A DNA stretch of 64,000 bases, from positions 4,262,322-4,326,321 of the forward strand of contig NZ_CP036273.1 in the NCBI RefSeq assembly GCF_007747215.1. The letters are read 5' to 3'. Each line of letters opens with the position of its first letter. Positions within the stretch are counted from its first letter, which is position 1. The DNA comes from Urbifossiella limnaea (GTDB lineage Bacteria; Planctomycetota; Planctomycetia; Gemmatales; Gemmataceae). The position numbers and the translations under genes are program-made. Under the pieces are notes generated by a model. The model saw only the letters and a program-made list of their open reading frames with translations. It made no database searches and was not told where the DNA came from. Below, in pieces: positions 56,774 to 64,000 of this stretch.

Positions 56774-58303
56774 ATGGTGACGAGCGACCTCGGCGCGTGT
56801 GAGTGGTTCGTCTGGGACCTCCGCCGCTCCGGCCTCATCGACCGCGGCCAGCTCGACGCCATCGTCGGCGAGTTCCTGAAGCGGAACCCGCGGGCCGAGG
56901 CGCCCGCCCTGGCCGACCACCTCGTCCACCAGGGGACGATCACGCCGTTCCAGGCCGAGCGCATCCTCAACGGCAAGACGCAGGGGCTCGTGCTCGGGCC
57001 GTACGTCCTGCTGGACGCGATCGGCACCGGCAGCATGGGGCAGGTCTACAAGGCCAGCTCGAAGAACGACCAGAACCTGTTCGCGGTGAAGGTGCTGCCG
57101 CGGCGGAGCATGTGGAACGTCCGCCTGGCCCGCCGGCAGGTGCGGTCGTTCGCCAACTTCTCGCACCCGGCCGTCGTCCCGTTCATGGACGTGGGCACCG
57201 CCGGCGGCCTCCACTACCTGTCGTGGCCGCTCGCCGAGGGGCAGACGCTCGAAGCCGTGGTGCAGCGCACCGGCCGGCTCGCGCCCGCGCTCGCCGCCGT
57301 GTACGGCGTCCAGGTCGCGCAGGGGCTCACCATCGCCCACCAGAACAGCCTGTTCCACGGCCTCGTGAAGCCGTCGAACATCCTCGTCGGATCCGACGGC
57401 CAGGCCCGCATCCTCGACTTCGGCATCGGCTCGCTGCTCGTCGAGAACGAGGGCGAGAGCCTCGTGGACACGATGTCCACCGCAAACACGCTGACGAGCG
57501 GCCTGGACTGCGCCAGCCCCGAGTCGATCATGGAGCCGACGAACCGCACGCCCGCCGGCGACCAGTACAGCCTCGGCTGCGTGCTGTACTACGCCCTCAC
57601 GGGCCGCGTGCCGTTCCCCGAGGGGAGTGCGGTCGAGAAGATGATGGCCCACCAGGCGAAGGAGCCGACGCCGATCCGCGAGCTGGCCCCCGAAGTGCCG
57701 GACGGGCTGTGCAAGGTGGTGGCGAAGCTCATGGCGAAGACGCCGGAGGATCGCTACTCCGGGTGCGAAGAGGTGGTCGAGGCGCTGGAGCCGTTCCTGG
57801 GCGACCTGAGCGCGAGCCCGAAGCCGGGGGACAGCCGAGGACCGGGGTCGGGCCTGCGGCGGCCCGGGTCGTCGGGGTCGCGGCCGGGGCTGTCGAATCC
57901 GTCGTCGAACTACGGCGGACGCACCGCTGGGGCGTCCGCCCCGGTGCGGACGCCGCCGCCGCCGCAGTCGCTCCCGGGGGTGAAGATCAACCCGATGCCG
58001 CCGGGCCGGGCCGACGTGGGGCGCGGGGCGCCGAAATCGAACCCGGGCGTCCGCGGGATAGCTGCGCCGCCACCGCCGGCGAACCGGGTTCCGAGCCGCG
58101 CCGCGTTCCAGATTCCGCCGGCGGCCGAGGTCGAGGAGCCGGTGTACGAGGCGCCGGTCCCGCAGACGCGGGCCGAGAACCTCCGCTGGGCCGAGGAGGA
58201 TACGAACAGCCGCAGCGGCGTCGGCCCGTTAGGGCTGGTGATGGTCGCCGTGCTGGTGATGGTCGCCGTGTACTTCGGGGCGACGTTCCTGATGAACAAG
58301 TGA
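56774..58303 (+). CDS. Kinase-fold protein, probable pseudokinase B
   Basis: 509 residues: an N-terminal helical module (LIDRGQLDAIVGEFLKRNP, ITPFQAERILNG) like that of pseudokinase A, a kinase-like domain (about 75-350), a Pro/Gly/Arg linker of ~130 residues and a C-terminal membrane helix (LVMVAVLVMVAVYFGATFL). The glycine loop (IGTGSMGQVYKA), Lys106 and Asp215 of DFG are kept, but the catalytic-loop Asp is Leu197 (HGLVKPSNIL). ATP binding seems possible, phosphotransfer unlikely. A canonical terminator follows 11 bases after the stop. Confidence 0.86.
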   Translation: MVTSDLGACEWFVWDLRRSGLIDRGQLDAIVGEFLKRNPRAEAPALADHLVHQGTITPFQAERILNGKTQGLVLGPYVLLDAIGTGSMGQVYKASSKNDQNLFAVKVLPRRSMWNVRLARRQVRSFANFSHPAVVPFMDVGTAGGLHYLSWPLAEGQTLEAVVQRTGRLAPALAAVYGVQVAQGLTIAHQNSLFHGLVKPSNILVGSDGQARILDFGIGSLLVENEGESLVDTMSTANTLTSGLDCASPESIMEPTNRTPAGDQYSLGCVLYYALTGRVPFPEGSAVEKMMAHQAKEPTPIRELAPEVPDGLCKVVAKLMAKTPEDRYSGCEEVVEALEPFLGDLSASPKPGDSRGPGSGLRRPGSSGSRPGLSNPSSNYGGRTAGASAPVRTPPPPQSLPGVKINPMPPGRADVGRGAPKSNPGVRGIAAPPPPANRVPSRAAFQIPPAAEVEEPVYEAPVPQTRAENLRWAEEDTNSRSGVGPLGLVMVAVLVMVAVYFGATFLMNK

Positions 58304-58314
58304 GGCGACGGGTA

Positions 58315-58345
58315 AAGCCCACCCGCCGCGGCGGGTGGGCTTTTT
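58315..58345 (+). terminator. Rho-independent terminator of pseudokinase B
   Basis: AAGCCCACCCGC (58315-58326) pairs perfectly with GCGGGTGGGCTT (58331-58342) with a CGCG loop, followed by TTTTT overlapping the stem end (58341-58345) and CGTTT. It is the clearest intrinsic terminator on the plus strand. Confidence 0.9.
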
Positions 58346-58351
58346 CGTTTC

Positions 58352-58726
58352 TTACGCCTCCGTCGGGTAGCCCTTCCCCGTCCACCCGGACCACCCGCCG
58401 TCCATGCTGATGACGTTCGTATAGCCCATCTTCTGGATCGCGTCCGCGGCCAGCGCCGAGCGGAACCCGCCGCCGCAGTACAGCACCAGCGGCGCCGCCG
58501 CGTCGGGAACCGTCTTCTCGATGTCGCGCTCGATGACGCCCTTGCCGAGGTGAACGGCCCCCGGCAGGTGGCCCTTCGCGAACTCGCTCTCCTCGCGCAC
58601 GTCCACGAGCGTGAACCGCTCACCGGCGTCGAGGCGGCGCTTCACGTCGTCCACGGTACACTCGCGGACGCGCGCCTTGGCGTCCGTCACGAGTGCCAGG
58701 AACCCCGGGGCGTGCTGCTTGGCCAT
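58352..58726 (-). CDS. Rhodanese-like domain protein
   Basis: 124 residues, one rhodanese domain. LVDVREESEFAKGHLPGAVHL and the active-site loop LYCGGGFRSALAA with catalytic Cys are present; the loop size fits sulfurtransferases. It could carry persulfide sulfur for thiolation or cyanide detoxification. GGAGA precedes the ATG. It is downstream of, and separated by a hairpin from, the CobW-type gene on the same strand. Confidence 0.9.
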   Translation of the reverse strand: MAKQHAPGFLALVTDAKARVRECTVDDVKRRLDAGERFTLVDVREESEFAKGHLPGAVHLGKGVIERDIEKTVPDAAAPLVLYCGGGFRSALAADAIQKMGYTNVISMDGGWSGWTGKGYPTEA

Positions 58727-58739
58727 CGATGTCTCCTGC

Positions 58740-58775
58740 CGCCGCTTGCGGCGTCGCGCGACGCCGCAAGCGGCG
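58740..58775. repeat. 17-bp inverted repeat (GCCGCTTGCGGC type)
   Basis: 58740-58756 and 58759-58775 are exact reverse complements, with only two bases between them so the hairpin tip must open. It shares GCCGCTTGCGGC with the element at 54339-54382. Lies between the CobW stop and the rhodanese start, both on the minus strand; a likely terminator for the CobW gene. Confidence 0.75.
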
Positions 58776-58787
58776 ATTACCCGAAAC

Positions 58788-60104
58788 CTACAGGCACCGT
58801 CGGAAGCCGGCCTCTAGCTCGGCGCGGTCGAGCTTGCGGCCGATGAACACGAGCTTGTTTTCGCGGCGGGCGCTGCCCCACGTCGCACCCGGCTGGCCGT
58901 CGAACAGCATGTGGACGCCCTGGAACACGAACCGCCGCGGGTCACCCTTGATGCTGAGCACGCCCTTCATCCGGTACACGTCGGGGCCGCGCGTCTGGAG
59001 GAACTCGCCGAGCCAGGCGTTCAGCCGCTTCATGTCCAGGTCGCCGGGCAGAGTCAGCGCCACGGCGTTCACGTCCGAGTGCGTGTGCCGGTGGTGGAAG
59101 CCGCGCGTCGCGGTCGGCGCCACCGCCGCGCCGCCGACGCGGACCTCGACGCCGATCTTGCCGAGGTTCGAGCCGCTGAACAGCGCCACGGGGCCGGTCA
59201 CGGCCAGCGCGAACCGCTGCGGCCCGGGCGGAAGTTGTAGCGTGAACGTGTCGGCGGCCGGCGACAGTACCCCACCCGGCTGCACGGCCTGCGGGTCGCC
59301 CGAGAACACCGGCACCGCCGCGTTCGCCGCCGCCACCAGTTCCGTTGCTGCCACGACCGCGACCGCGATATTCGTCTTGGTCCGCTCCGGAATCAACAGG
59401 TCGTGCGTGCCGGCGGGGAGTTCGTACAGCGCCCCCCAGCTGAACGGGTACTCGGGCTCCAGGAACTCGGGCTCGATCTCCAGCGCCCGCGACAGGTTGA
59501 ACCCGTTCACGTTCAGGATGCGGTCCATGTCCACGACCGCGTTCGTCGTCCGCTCGATGCGGGCGGTCGGGTTCATCTGGCGGATGCGGCTCTCCAGCTC
59601 GTCCACCTCGTCGGCCGCGACCAGGTCGAGTTTGTTCAGCAGAATCACGTCGGCGAACGCCACCTGCTCCTGCACCTCGTGGGCGTCCCAGTGCTGGTGG
59701 ACGTGCTTGCTGTCCACCAGCGTCACGATGCCGTCGAGGCGGGTGCTGCGCTGGATCTCGTCGTCCATGAAGAACGTCTGGGCGACCGGGCCGGGGTCGG
59801 CCATGCCGGTGGTTTCGACGAGGATGTAGTCGAACTTGTCGCGCCGCTTCATCAGGTTGCCGAGGATGCGGATCAGGTCGCCGCGGACGGTGCAGCAGAT
59901 GCACCCGTTGTTCATCTCGAAGATTTCCTCCTCCGAGCGAACGACGATGTCCTGATCGACGCCGACCTCGCCGAACTCGTTCTCGATGACGGCGATCCGC
60001 TTGCCGTGGTGGGCGGTGAGGATGTGGTTCAGCAGCGTGGTCTTTCCCGCGCCGAGGAACCCGGTGAGGACGGTAACGGGGACGCGAACATCGGCGGCTG
60101 GCAC
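58788..60104 (-). CDS. CobW-family GTP-binding metallochaperone with inserted domain
   Basis: 438 residues. Walker [10 protein letters not shown], the metal-binding GCICC (CXCC), Walker B-like [10 protein letters not shown] and the base-recognition NKLDL define the G3E/CobW GTPase, probably a zinc-insertion chaperone of the ZNG1 type. The C-terminal CobW_C domain is at about 330-438 ([20 protein letters not shown]). Between them, residues ~222-330 add a beta-rich insertion ([17 protein letters not shown] to [10 protein letters not shown]) ending in a His-rich FHHRHTHSD that may bind metal. The start is GTG at 60104 behind GAGGAG. Confidence 0.88.
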   Translation of the reverse strand: MPAADVRVPVTVLTGFLGAGKTTLLNHILTAHHGKRIAVIENEFGEVGVDQDIVVRSEEEIFEMNNGCICCTVRGDLIRILGNLMKRRDKFDYILVETTGMADPGPVAQTFFMDDEIQRSTRLDGIVTLVDSKHVHQHWDAHEVQEQVAFADVILLNKLDLVAADEVDELESRIRQMNPTARIERTTNAVVDMDRILNVNGFNLSRALEIEPEFLEPEYPFSWGALYELPAGTHDLLIPERTKTNIAVAVVAATELVAAANAAVPVFSGDPQAVQPGGVLSPAADTFTLQLPPGPQRFALAVTGPVALFSGSNLGKIGVEVRVGGAAVAPTATRGFHHRHTHSDVNAVALTLPGDLDMKRLNAWLGEFLQTRGPDVYRMKGVLSIKGDPRRFVFQGVHMLFDGQPGATWGSARRENKLVFIGRKLDRAELEAGFRRCL

Positions 60105-60178
60105 GGCGGCTCCTCGCGGGGGGCGGGGTTACGGTAGGCAGGTGGCGGGTCGGTGCAAGACGTGGACGCCGAGAAGAG

Positions 60179-60267
60179 TTTTGACAGGATAACAGGATGA
60201 AGCAGGATGCCGAATAAATACTCGGTCTTGGTTCGGCATCCTGCTTCATCCTGTTATCCTGTCAAAA
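60179..60267. repeat. Perfect 36-bp inverted repeat in a divergent spacer
   Basis: 60179-60214 and 60232-60267 are exact reverse complements with a 17-base AT-rich loop. The arms contain TTTTGACAGGATAACAGGAT. Its flanking genes (CobW-like on the minus strand, hydroxyacid dehydrogenase on the plus strand) both point away, so terminator function for them is excluded. Composition is far less GC-rich than the surroundings, which suggests a mobile or foreign origin. TTGACA inside each arm resembles a -35 element. Confidence 0.88.
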
Positions 60268-60286
60268 ACTCCGGTCGCCGCACGCC

Positions 60287-61252
60287 ATGCCCAGAGTCTT
60301 CGTCGCCCGCCGCATCCCCGCCGCCGGGCTCGACCGCATCGCCGCCGCCGCCGACGTGGACGTCTGGCCCGACCGCCTCCCCCCTTCCCCGGACCAACTC
60401 CGCGAGCGCGTCCGCGGCTGTGACGGCCTGGTGTCACTCCTCACCGACCGCGTGGACGCCGCGCTGCTGGACGCGGCCCCGACGCTGAAGGTCGTCAGCA
60501 ACTTCGCCGTCGGCTTCAACAACGTGGACGTGCCGGCCTGCACCGCCCGCGGGGTTCGCGTCGGCAACACGCCCGGCGTGCTGACCGATGCCACCGCCGA
60601 CATCGCCGTGACGCTGATGCTCGCGGCCGCACGCCGGCTCGGCGAGAGCGCCACCGACGCGAAGGAGGGCCGCTGGCTGACGTGGGAGCCGCTCGGCTGG
60701 CTGGGGCAGGATTTGGCGGGAAAGACGCTCGGCATCGTCGGCATGGGCCGCATCGGCTTCGCCACCGCGAAGCGGCTGCACCACGGCTGGGGCATGAAGG
60801 TGCTGTACACGGCTCGCTCCGCGAAGCCGGACGCCGACCGCGAGTTGGCCGCCCGCCGCGTCGAACTCGACGAGTTGCTCCGCGACAGCGATTACGTGTC
60901 GCTCCACGCCGACCTGAACCCGACGACGAAGGGGCTGTTCGGCGCCGACGCCTTCGGGAAGATGAAGCGCACGGCCGTGTTCGTGAACACGTCGCGCGGG
61001 CCGCTGGTGGACCAGCCCGCGCTCGCGGCGGCGCTGCGGGCCGGCACCATCTTCGCCGCCGGCCTGGACGTGACCGACCCCGAACCGCTGCCGCCGGACC
61101 ACGAGTTGTACGCGCTGCCGAACTGCGTGATCGCCCCCCACGTCGCCAGCGCCACCGTCGGCACCCGCGACGCGATGGCGAACCGCTGTGCGGACAACCT
61201 GCTGGCCGGCCTCTGCGGTGACCCACTGCCCTACCCGGTGAACAACGTCTGA
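60287..61252 (+). CDS. D-2-hydroxyacid dehydrogenase (glyoxylate/hydroxypyruvate reductase-like)
   Basis: 321 residues. NAD(P)-binding VGMGRIGFATAKRLH, catalytic Arg in VNTSRGPLVDQ, Glu in DPEPLPPDH, and His in APHVASATVGTRD complete the active site. Similarity to GyaR/GRHPR-type enzymes that reduce glyoxylate or hydroxypyruvate. It is a distant paralogue of the CtBP-like enzyme at 50013. It is preceded by the 36-bp repeat and followed by another long repeat. Confidence 0.88.
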   Translation: MPRVFVARRIPAAGLDRIAAAADVDVWPDRLPPSPDQLRERVRGCDGLVSLLTDRVDAALLDAAPTLKVVSNFAVGFNNVDVPACTARGVRVGNTPGVLTDATADIAVTLMLAAARRLGESATDAKEGRWLTWEPLGWLGQDLAGKTLGIVGMGRIGFATAKRLHHGWGMKVLYTARSAKPDADRELAARRVELDELLRDSDYVSLHADLNPTTKGLFGADAFGKMKRTAVFVNTSRGPLVDQPALAAALRAGTIFAAGLDVTDPEPLPPDHELYALPNCVIAPHVASATVGTRDAMANRCADNLLAGLCGDPLPYPVNNV

Positions 61253-61262
61253 CCGATTAATT

Positions 61263-61334
61263 GGCCGCAAAAAGGCACAAAAGACACAAAATAAGACCGT
61301 TCATTTTTGTGTCTTTTGTGCCTTTTTTGCGGCC
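61263..61334. repeat. 29-bp inverted repeat with one bulge (AAGGCACAAAAGACAC type)
   Basis: 61263-61291 pairs with 61305-61334; the only defect is five As in the left arm against six Ts in the right. The loop is about 13 bases. AT-rich arms stand out in this genome. It lies 11 bases after the dehydrogenase stop and 24 bases before the PfkB ATG; the T-run on the right arm could help terminate. Confidence 0.82.
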
Positions 61335-61357
61335 ATCCTCTTCTTCGCGGCTCAACC

Positions 61358-62407
61358 ATGCTCACCACCGAACTCGTCGAACAGGTTCTCCGCACGATCC
61401 CCGGCAAGACCGTCGGCCTGCTCGGCGACCTGTTCCTCGACCGCTACCTCGACATCGACCCGGCCCGCGACGAGCCGTCGGTCGAGACCGGCCTGACGGC
61501 GTACCAGGTGGTCGGCGTCCGCAGCTACCCCGGGGCGCTCGGCACGGTGCTGAACAACCTCGCCGCGCTGGGCGTCGGCCAAATCGTCCCCGTGGCCGCG
61601 ATCGGCGACGACGGCGAGGGCTACGAGCTGCGTCAGGCGCTGGCCCGCGTCCCGGCCGTGGACGCGACGCACGTCTTCGCCGCCCCCGCCCGCCGCACAC
61701 CGACATACACGAAGCCGATGTATGGCGAGAAGGAGTTGAACCGCCTCGACATCAAGAACCGCACGGCAACCCCGGCCGCGGTCGAAACCGACATTCTCGC
61801 CCGCCTCGACGCCGTGTGGCCGACGGTGGACGCGCTGATCGTGCTGGATCAGGTGAGCGAGGCCGATTGCGGTGTGGTGACCGCCCGCGTCCGCGACCGC
61901 CTCGCGGAGTTGGGCGAGCGCGACCCGTCGAAGTTCGTCCTGGCCGACAGCCGCGAGCAGATCGGGAAGTTCCGCAACGTCTGCGTGAAGCCGAACTCAG
62001 ACGAAGCTCGAAAAGCAGTCCCGGAGCCAGACACTCTTTTCCCCGACGACGATGAGATGGGACTGTTTCAGAGCCGATGCATCGAACTCGCTATGCTCCA
62101 CACGCACCGGATCGTGTTCGGTACTGTCGGGGACCACGGCATTTTCTTCACCCGGCGCACCAGTGCCGACGGCGGCGGCGGTTACATCGTGTCAGCCTAC
62201 CCGGTGACCGGCCCGATCGACATCTGCGGGGCCGGGGACAGTTGTTCGGCGGGGATCACGTCGGCGGTGGTCAGCGGGCTGACGCACGAGCAGGCGGCGG
62301 CGTTCGGCAACCTCGTCGCTTCGATCACCATCCAACAAATCGGCGTCACCGGGACCGCCACGCCGGCGCAAGTCCGTGCCCGCTGGCGAGAAGTGAGCAA
62401 CTCCTGA
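61358..62407 (+). CDS. PfkB-family carbohydrate kinase (HldE/RfaE N-domain-like)
   Basis: 349 residues of ribokinase fold. GLLGDLFLDRYLDIDP near the N-terminus, a GALGTVLNNLAALG substrate segment and the anion-hole/catalytic GAGDSCSAGI near the C-terminus are typical. The N-terminal pattern resembles heptose-7-phosphate kinases of LPS precursor synthesis, though no cytidylyltransferase domain is attached and other sugars are possible. A stretch around 61990-62110 is less GC-rich. It starts just after a long inverted repeat. Confidence 0.83.
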   Translation: MLTTELVEQVLRTIPGKTVGLLGDLFLDRYLDIDPARDEPSVETGLTAYQVVGVRSYPGALGTVLNNLAALGVGQIVPVAAIGDDGEGYELRQALARVPAVDATHVFAAPARRTPTYTKPMYGEKELNRLDIKNRTATPAAVETDILARLDAVWPTVDALIVLDQVSEADCGVVTARVRDRLAELGERDPSKFVLADSREQIGKFRNVCVKPNSDEARKAVPEPDTLFPDDDEMGLFQSRCIELAMLHTHRIVFGTVGDHGIFFTRRTSADGGGGYIVSAYPVTGPIDICGAGDSCSAGITSAVVSGLTHEQAAAFGNLVASITIQQIGVTGTATPAQVRARWREVSNS

Positions 62408-62460
62408 CCGCGCCCTCGCCCCAACACTCTTTTGTGGCATCGACTCAATTCGTGCCTCGA

Positions 62461-62475
62461 CCCCCCCGGGGGGGG
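62461..62475. repeat. C7G8 homopolymer palindrome
   Basis: Seven C followed by eight G, between the PfkB stop and the LarA-like start. It is self-complementary. Such runs slip easily in replication and can alter expression; here it lies about 100 bases before the GTG start, possibly in a leader or promoter. Confidence 0.8.
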
Positions 62476-62572
62476 TGCCGTACACACAATGCGCCACGCC
62501 AGAATGTGCCGCCCTACCCCGCCTCCGTCACGCGGGCTAAACTGCCGTCACCCGCTCCCCCGAGGCCCGGCC

Positions 62573-63874
62573 GTGGACATTCCGCTGGTTCAGCTCGTTC
62601 GTCAGACCGCCCCGCAACCGCAACTCGCCGACGTGGCCGCCGCCGTCCGCCGGGCGTGGCTCGACAGCACGACCGCCGCCCGCATCAAGCCCGGCATGCG
62701 CGTCGGCGTCGGCTGCGGCAGCCGCGGCATCCGCAACTACCTGCTCATCGCCAAAGCCACGATCGACGCCCTGAAGGAACTGGGGGCGAAGCCTGTGGTC
62801 ATCGCCGCGATGGGCTCGCACGGCGGGGCCAACGCCGCCGGCCAGCGCGAACTCCTCGCCGGCTACGACATTGACGAGGCCCACCTCGGCGTGCCCGTGC
62901 TCACCGACATGGACGCGGCGAATATCGGCACCAACAGCTGGGGCCAGCCGGTGTGGTGGGACAAGAACGCGCTGGCGTGCGACGCCGTGGTGACGGTGTC
63001 GCGGGTGAAGCCGCACACGGACTTCCGCGGGGCGTTCGAGAGCGGCGTGGTGAAGATGCTGGTGATCGGCTTCGGCAAGCGGCACGGGGCCGACCAGGTC
63101 CACAGCTTTGGCACCCGCGGCCTGCGCGACATGATGCCGGAGTCGTGCAAAGTGATCCTCGACAAGACGCCGTTCGTCGGCGGGCTGGCGATCCTGGAGA
63201 ACGCGAACGAGGAGACGGCGAAGGTCGAGGTGATCGACCGCGCCGACCTGTTCGACCGCGAGCCGGTGCTGCTGGAGGAGGCGCGGCGGATCATGGGCCG
63301 GCTGCCGTTCCCGGCGTTCGACGTGCTGGTGGTCGGCGAGTGCGGGAAGAACTACAGCGGCGCCGGGATGGACCCGAACGTGGTGGGCCGGATGCTGATC
63401 GAGGCGAGCCCGGAGGCCGAGACGAACAACCCGCGGGTGACGCGGATGGCGGTGCTGGACGTGTCGCCGGAGAGCCACGGCAACGGCACCGGCATCGGCA
63501 TCGCCGACCTGACGACGGACCGCGCCCTGGCGTCGATCGACCAGGTGCCGTTCCGCATGAACAACCTGACGGCGCGGTTCCTGTGGCGGAGCAAGCTGCC
63601 GATCGCGTTCCCGACCGACCGCGAAGTGATCGCCGCATCCGTGGAGACGTGCTGGCAGCCGGTGCAGGAGCAGGTGAAGTTCGCGGTGATCCCGAACACG
63701 CTGGAGGTGGTGGAGTTGTGGGCGTCTCCGGCGCTCGCGGCCGAGGCGGCGGGCCACCCGCACCTGGAACTGGTGGGGAGCCCGCGCCCGCTGCCGTTCG
63801 ACGCCGCGGGCAACTTGCGGCAGGAGGAGCTGTTCCCGCACAGTGTCCGCGGACGGCGGACGGCGGGGCACTGA
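62573..63874 (+). CDS. LarA-like (DUF2088) protein
   Basis: 433 residues. It shares the lactate-racemase fold: MRVGVGCGSRGIRN, IAAMGSHGGA (MGxH G-type loop), and VSRVKPHTDFRGAFESGVVKML with the His expected near the nickel-pincer site. LarA needs the pincer cofactor made by LarB, LarC and LarE, none of which is present in the window; other DUF2088 proteins epimerise different 2-hydroxyacids. The start is GTG at 62573, inferred from family alignment. TAAACT near 62538 is a possible -10. Confidence 0.78.
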   Translation: MDIPLVQLVRQTAPQPQLADVAAAVRRAWLDSTTAARIKPGMRVGVGCGSRGIRNYLLIAKATIDALKELGAKPVVIAAMGSHGGANAAGQRELLAGYDIDEAHLGVPVLTDMDAANIGTNSWGQPVWWDKNALACDAVVTVSRVKPHTDFRGAFESGVVKMLVIGFGKRHGADQVHSFGTRGLRDMMPESCKVILDKTPFVGGLAILENANEETAKVEVIDRADLFDREPVLLEEARRIMGRLPFPAFDVLVVGECGKNYSGAGMDPNVVGRMLIEASPEAETNNPRVTRMAVLDVSPESHGNGTGIGIADLTTDRALASIDQVPFRMNNLTARFLWRSKLPIAFPTDREVIAASVETCWQPVQEQVKFAVIPNTLEVVELWASPALAAEAAGHPHLELVGSPRPLPFDAAGNLRQEELFPHSVRGRRTAGH

Positions 63875-63898
63875 CCCCCGCCGTTCACCCGTAGCGGC

Positions 63899-64000
63899 TC
63901 AGCGGCGCGGGCCGCGGTGCAGGTCGTCGCGGAGGCGTTCGAGTTCGTCGATGATGCGGTTGAGGCGCTGCTCCAGGTCGGCGGGGGCGGCGTTGTCCGG
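63899..64000 (-). CDS. 3' end of a coiled-coil protein, truncated by the window
   Basis: The last 33 codons of a minus-strand gene: a helical heptad segment (LEQRLNRIIDELERLRDDLH) and GPRR before the stop at 63899-63901. The coiled-coil C-terminus resembles tails of planctomycete secreted or scaffold proteins. Nothing more can be said without the upstream part. Convergent with the LarA-like gene. Confidence 0.6.
   Translation of the reverse strand, partial: PDNAAPADLEQRLNRIIDELERLRDDLHRGPRR

Noticed and set aside
1-64000. tRNA, rRNA, integrase, transposase or prophage genes
   Set aside because: None could be recognised on either strand by motif reading; a tRNA scan would be needed to exclude a tRNA formally.

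Overview
The window reads as chromosome of a very GC-rich planctomycete, most likely a relative of Gemmata (Gemmataceae). This rests on dense high-GC coding sequence with strong G/C at third codon positions, on protein families I associate with that group (a repetitive Met/Gly/Asn-rich giant, kinase-like proteins with a conserved N-terminal module, a FmdB-type zinc ribbon with a GPPC...WC tail, proteins ending in a HCRG...GCWVVD block, a sigma factor beginning KNPFTPVDRDLL) and on a Gram-negative-type envelope (BamA, ABC polysaccharide export). I see no rRNA, tRNA, prophage, insertion sequence or CRISPR array, so this is mostly core and lineage-specific genome.

Layout. 0-7 kb: 5'-truncated repetitive protein, NadB, a Uma2-like nuclease, a secreted protein. 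7-14 kb: cimA-valS (citramalate synthase and valyl-tRNA synthetase), TruB, a diacylglycerol-kinase-fold protein, an ArsR-type regulator. 14.5-22.5 kb: FmdB-like zinc ribbon, a rhomboid-fold protein lacking catalytic residues, BamA, a histidine kinase, a histidine phosphatase, an S41-like protein lacking its serine, a DNA methyltransferase. 22.7-27 kb: a surface-polysaccharide set (ABC permease and ATPase, two glycosyltransferases) ending at a CPBP protease. 27-36 kb: trpC; hisS, a PD-(D/E)XK-like protein and a sugar isomerase in a tightly overlapped operon; an M50 protease; a NUDIX hydrolase; hpt, a glycosyltransferase and glgC. 36-46 kb: exonuclease, lineage-specific protein, oxidoreductase, a pseudokinase-isomerase pair, DinB, hydrolases, a PIN toxin-antitoxin pair, an enolase-superfamily epimerase. 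46-64 kb: a 59-residue membrane microprotein, FHA protein, two secreted proteins, PHP-nusB, two D-2-hydroxyacid dehydrogenases, a sigma factor, tandem secreted paralogues, a SEC-C/TPR protein, a second pseudokinase, rhodanese, a CobW GTPase, a PfkB kinase, a LarA-like protein and the 3' end of a further gene.

Four themes stand out. (1) About a dozen long, often perfect intergenic inverted repeats (15-36 bp arms) sit at gene ends and also in two divergent spacers. Some share motifs, two carry a common tail leading into a -10-like hexamer, and two start at a stop codon. (2) Four enzyme-fold proteins have lost key catalytic residues: a rhomboid, an S41 peptidase and two kinases. (3) Several genes have a TANNNT hexamer 6-7 nt before the ATG, which predicts leaderless mRNAs. 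At divergent pairs the hexamer is nearly symmetric and may fire both ways. (4) The cimA leader can fold into two mutually exclusive GC-rich hairpins. Operons are often coupled by 1-4 nt start/stop overlaps.
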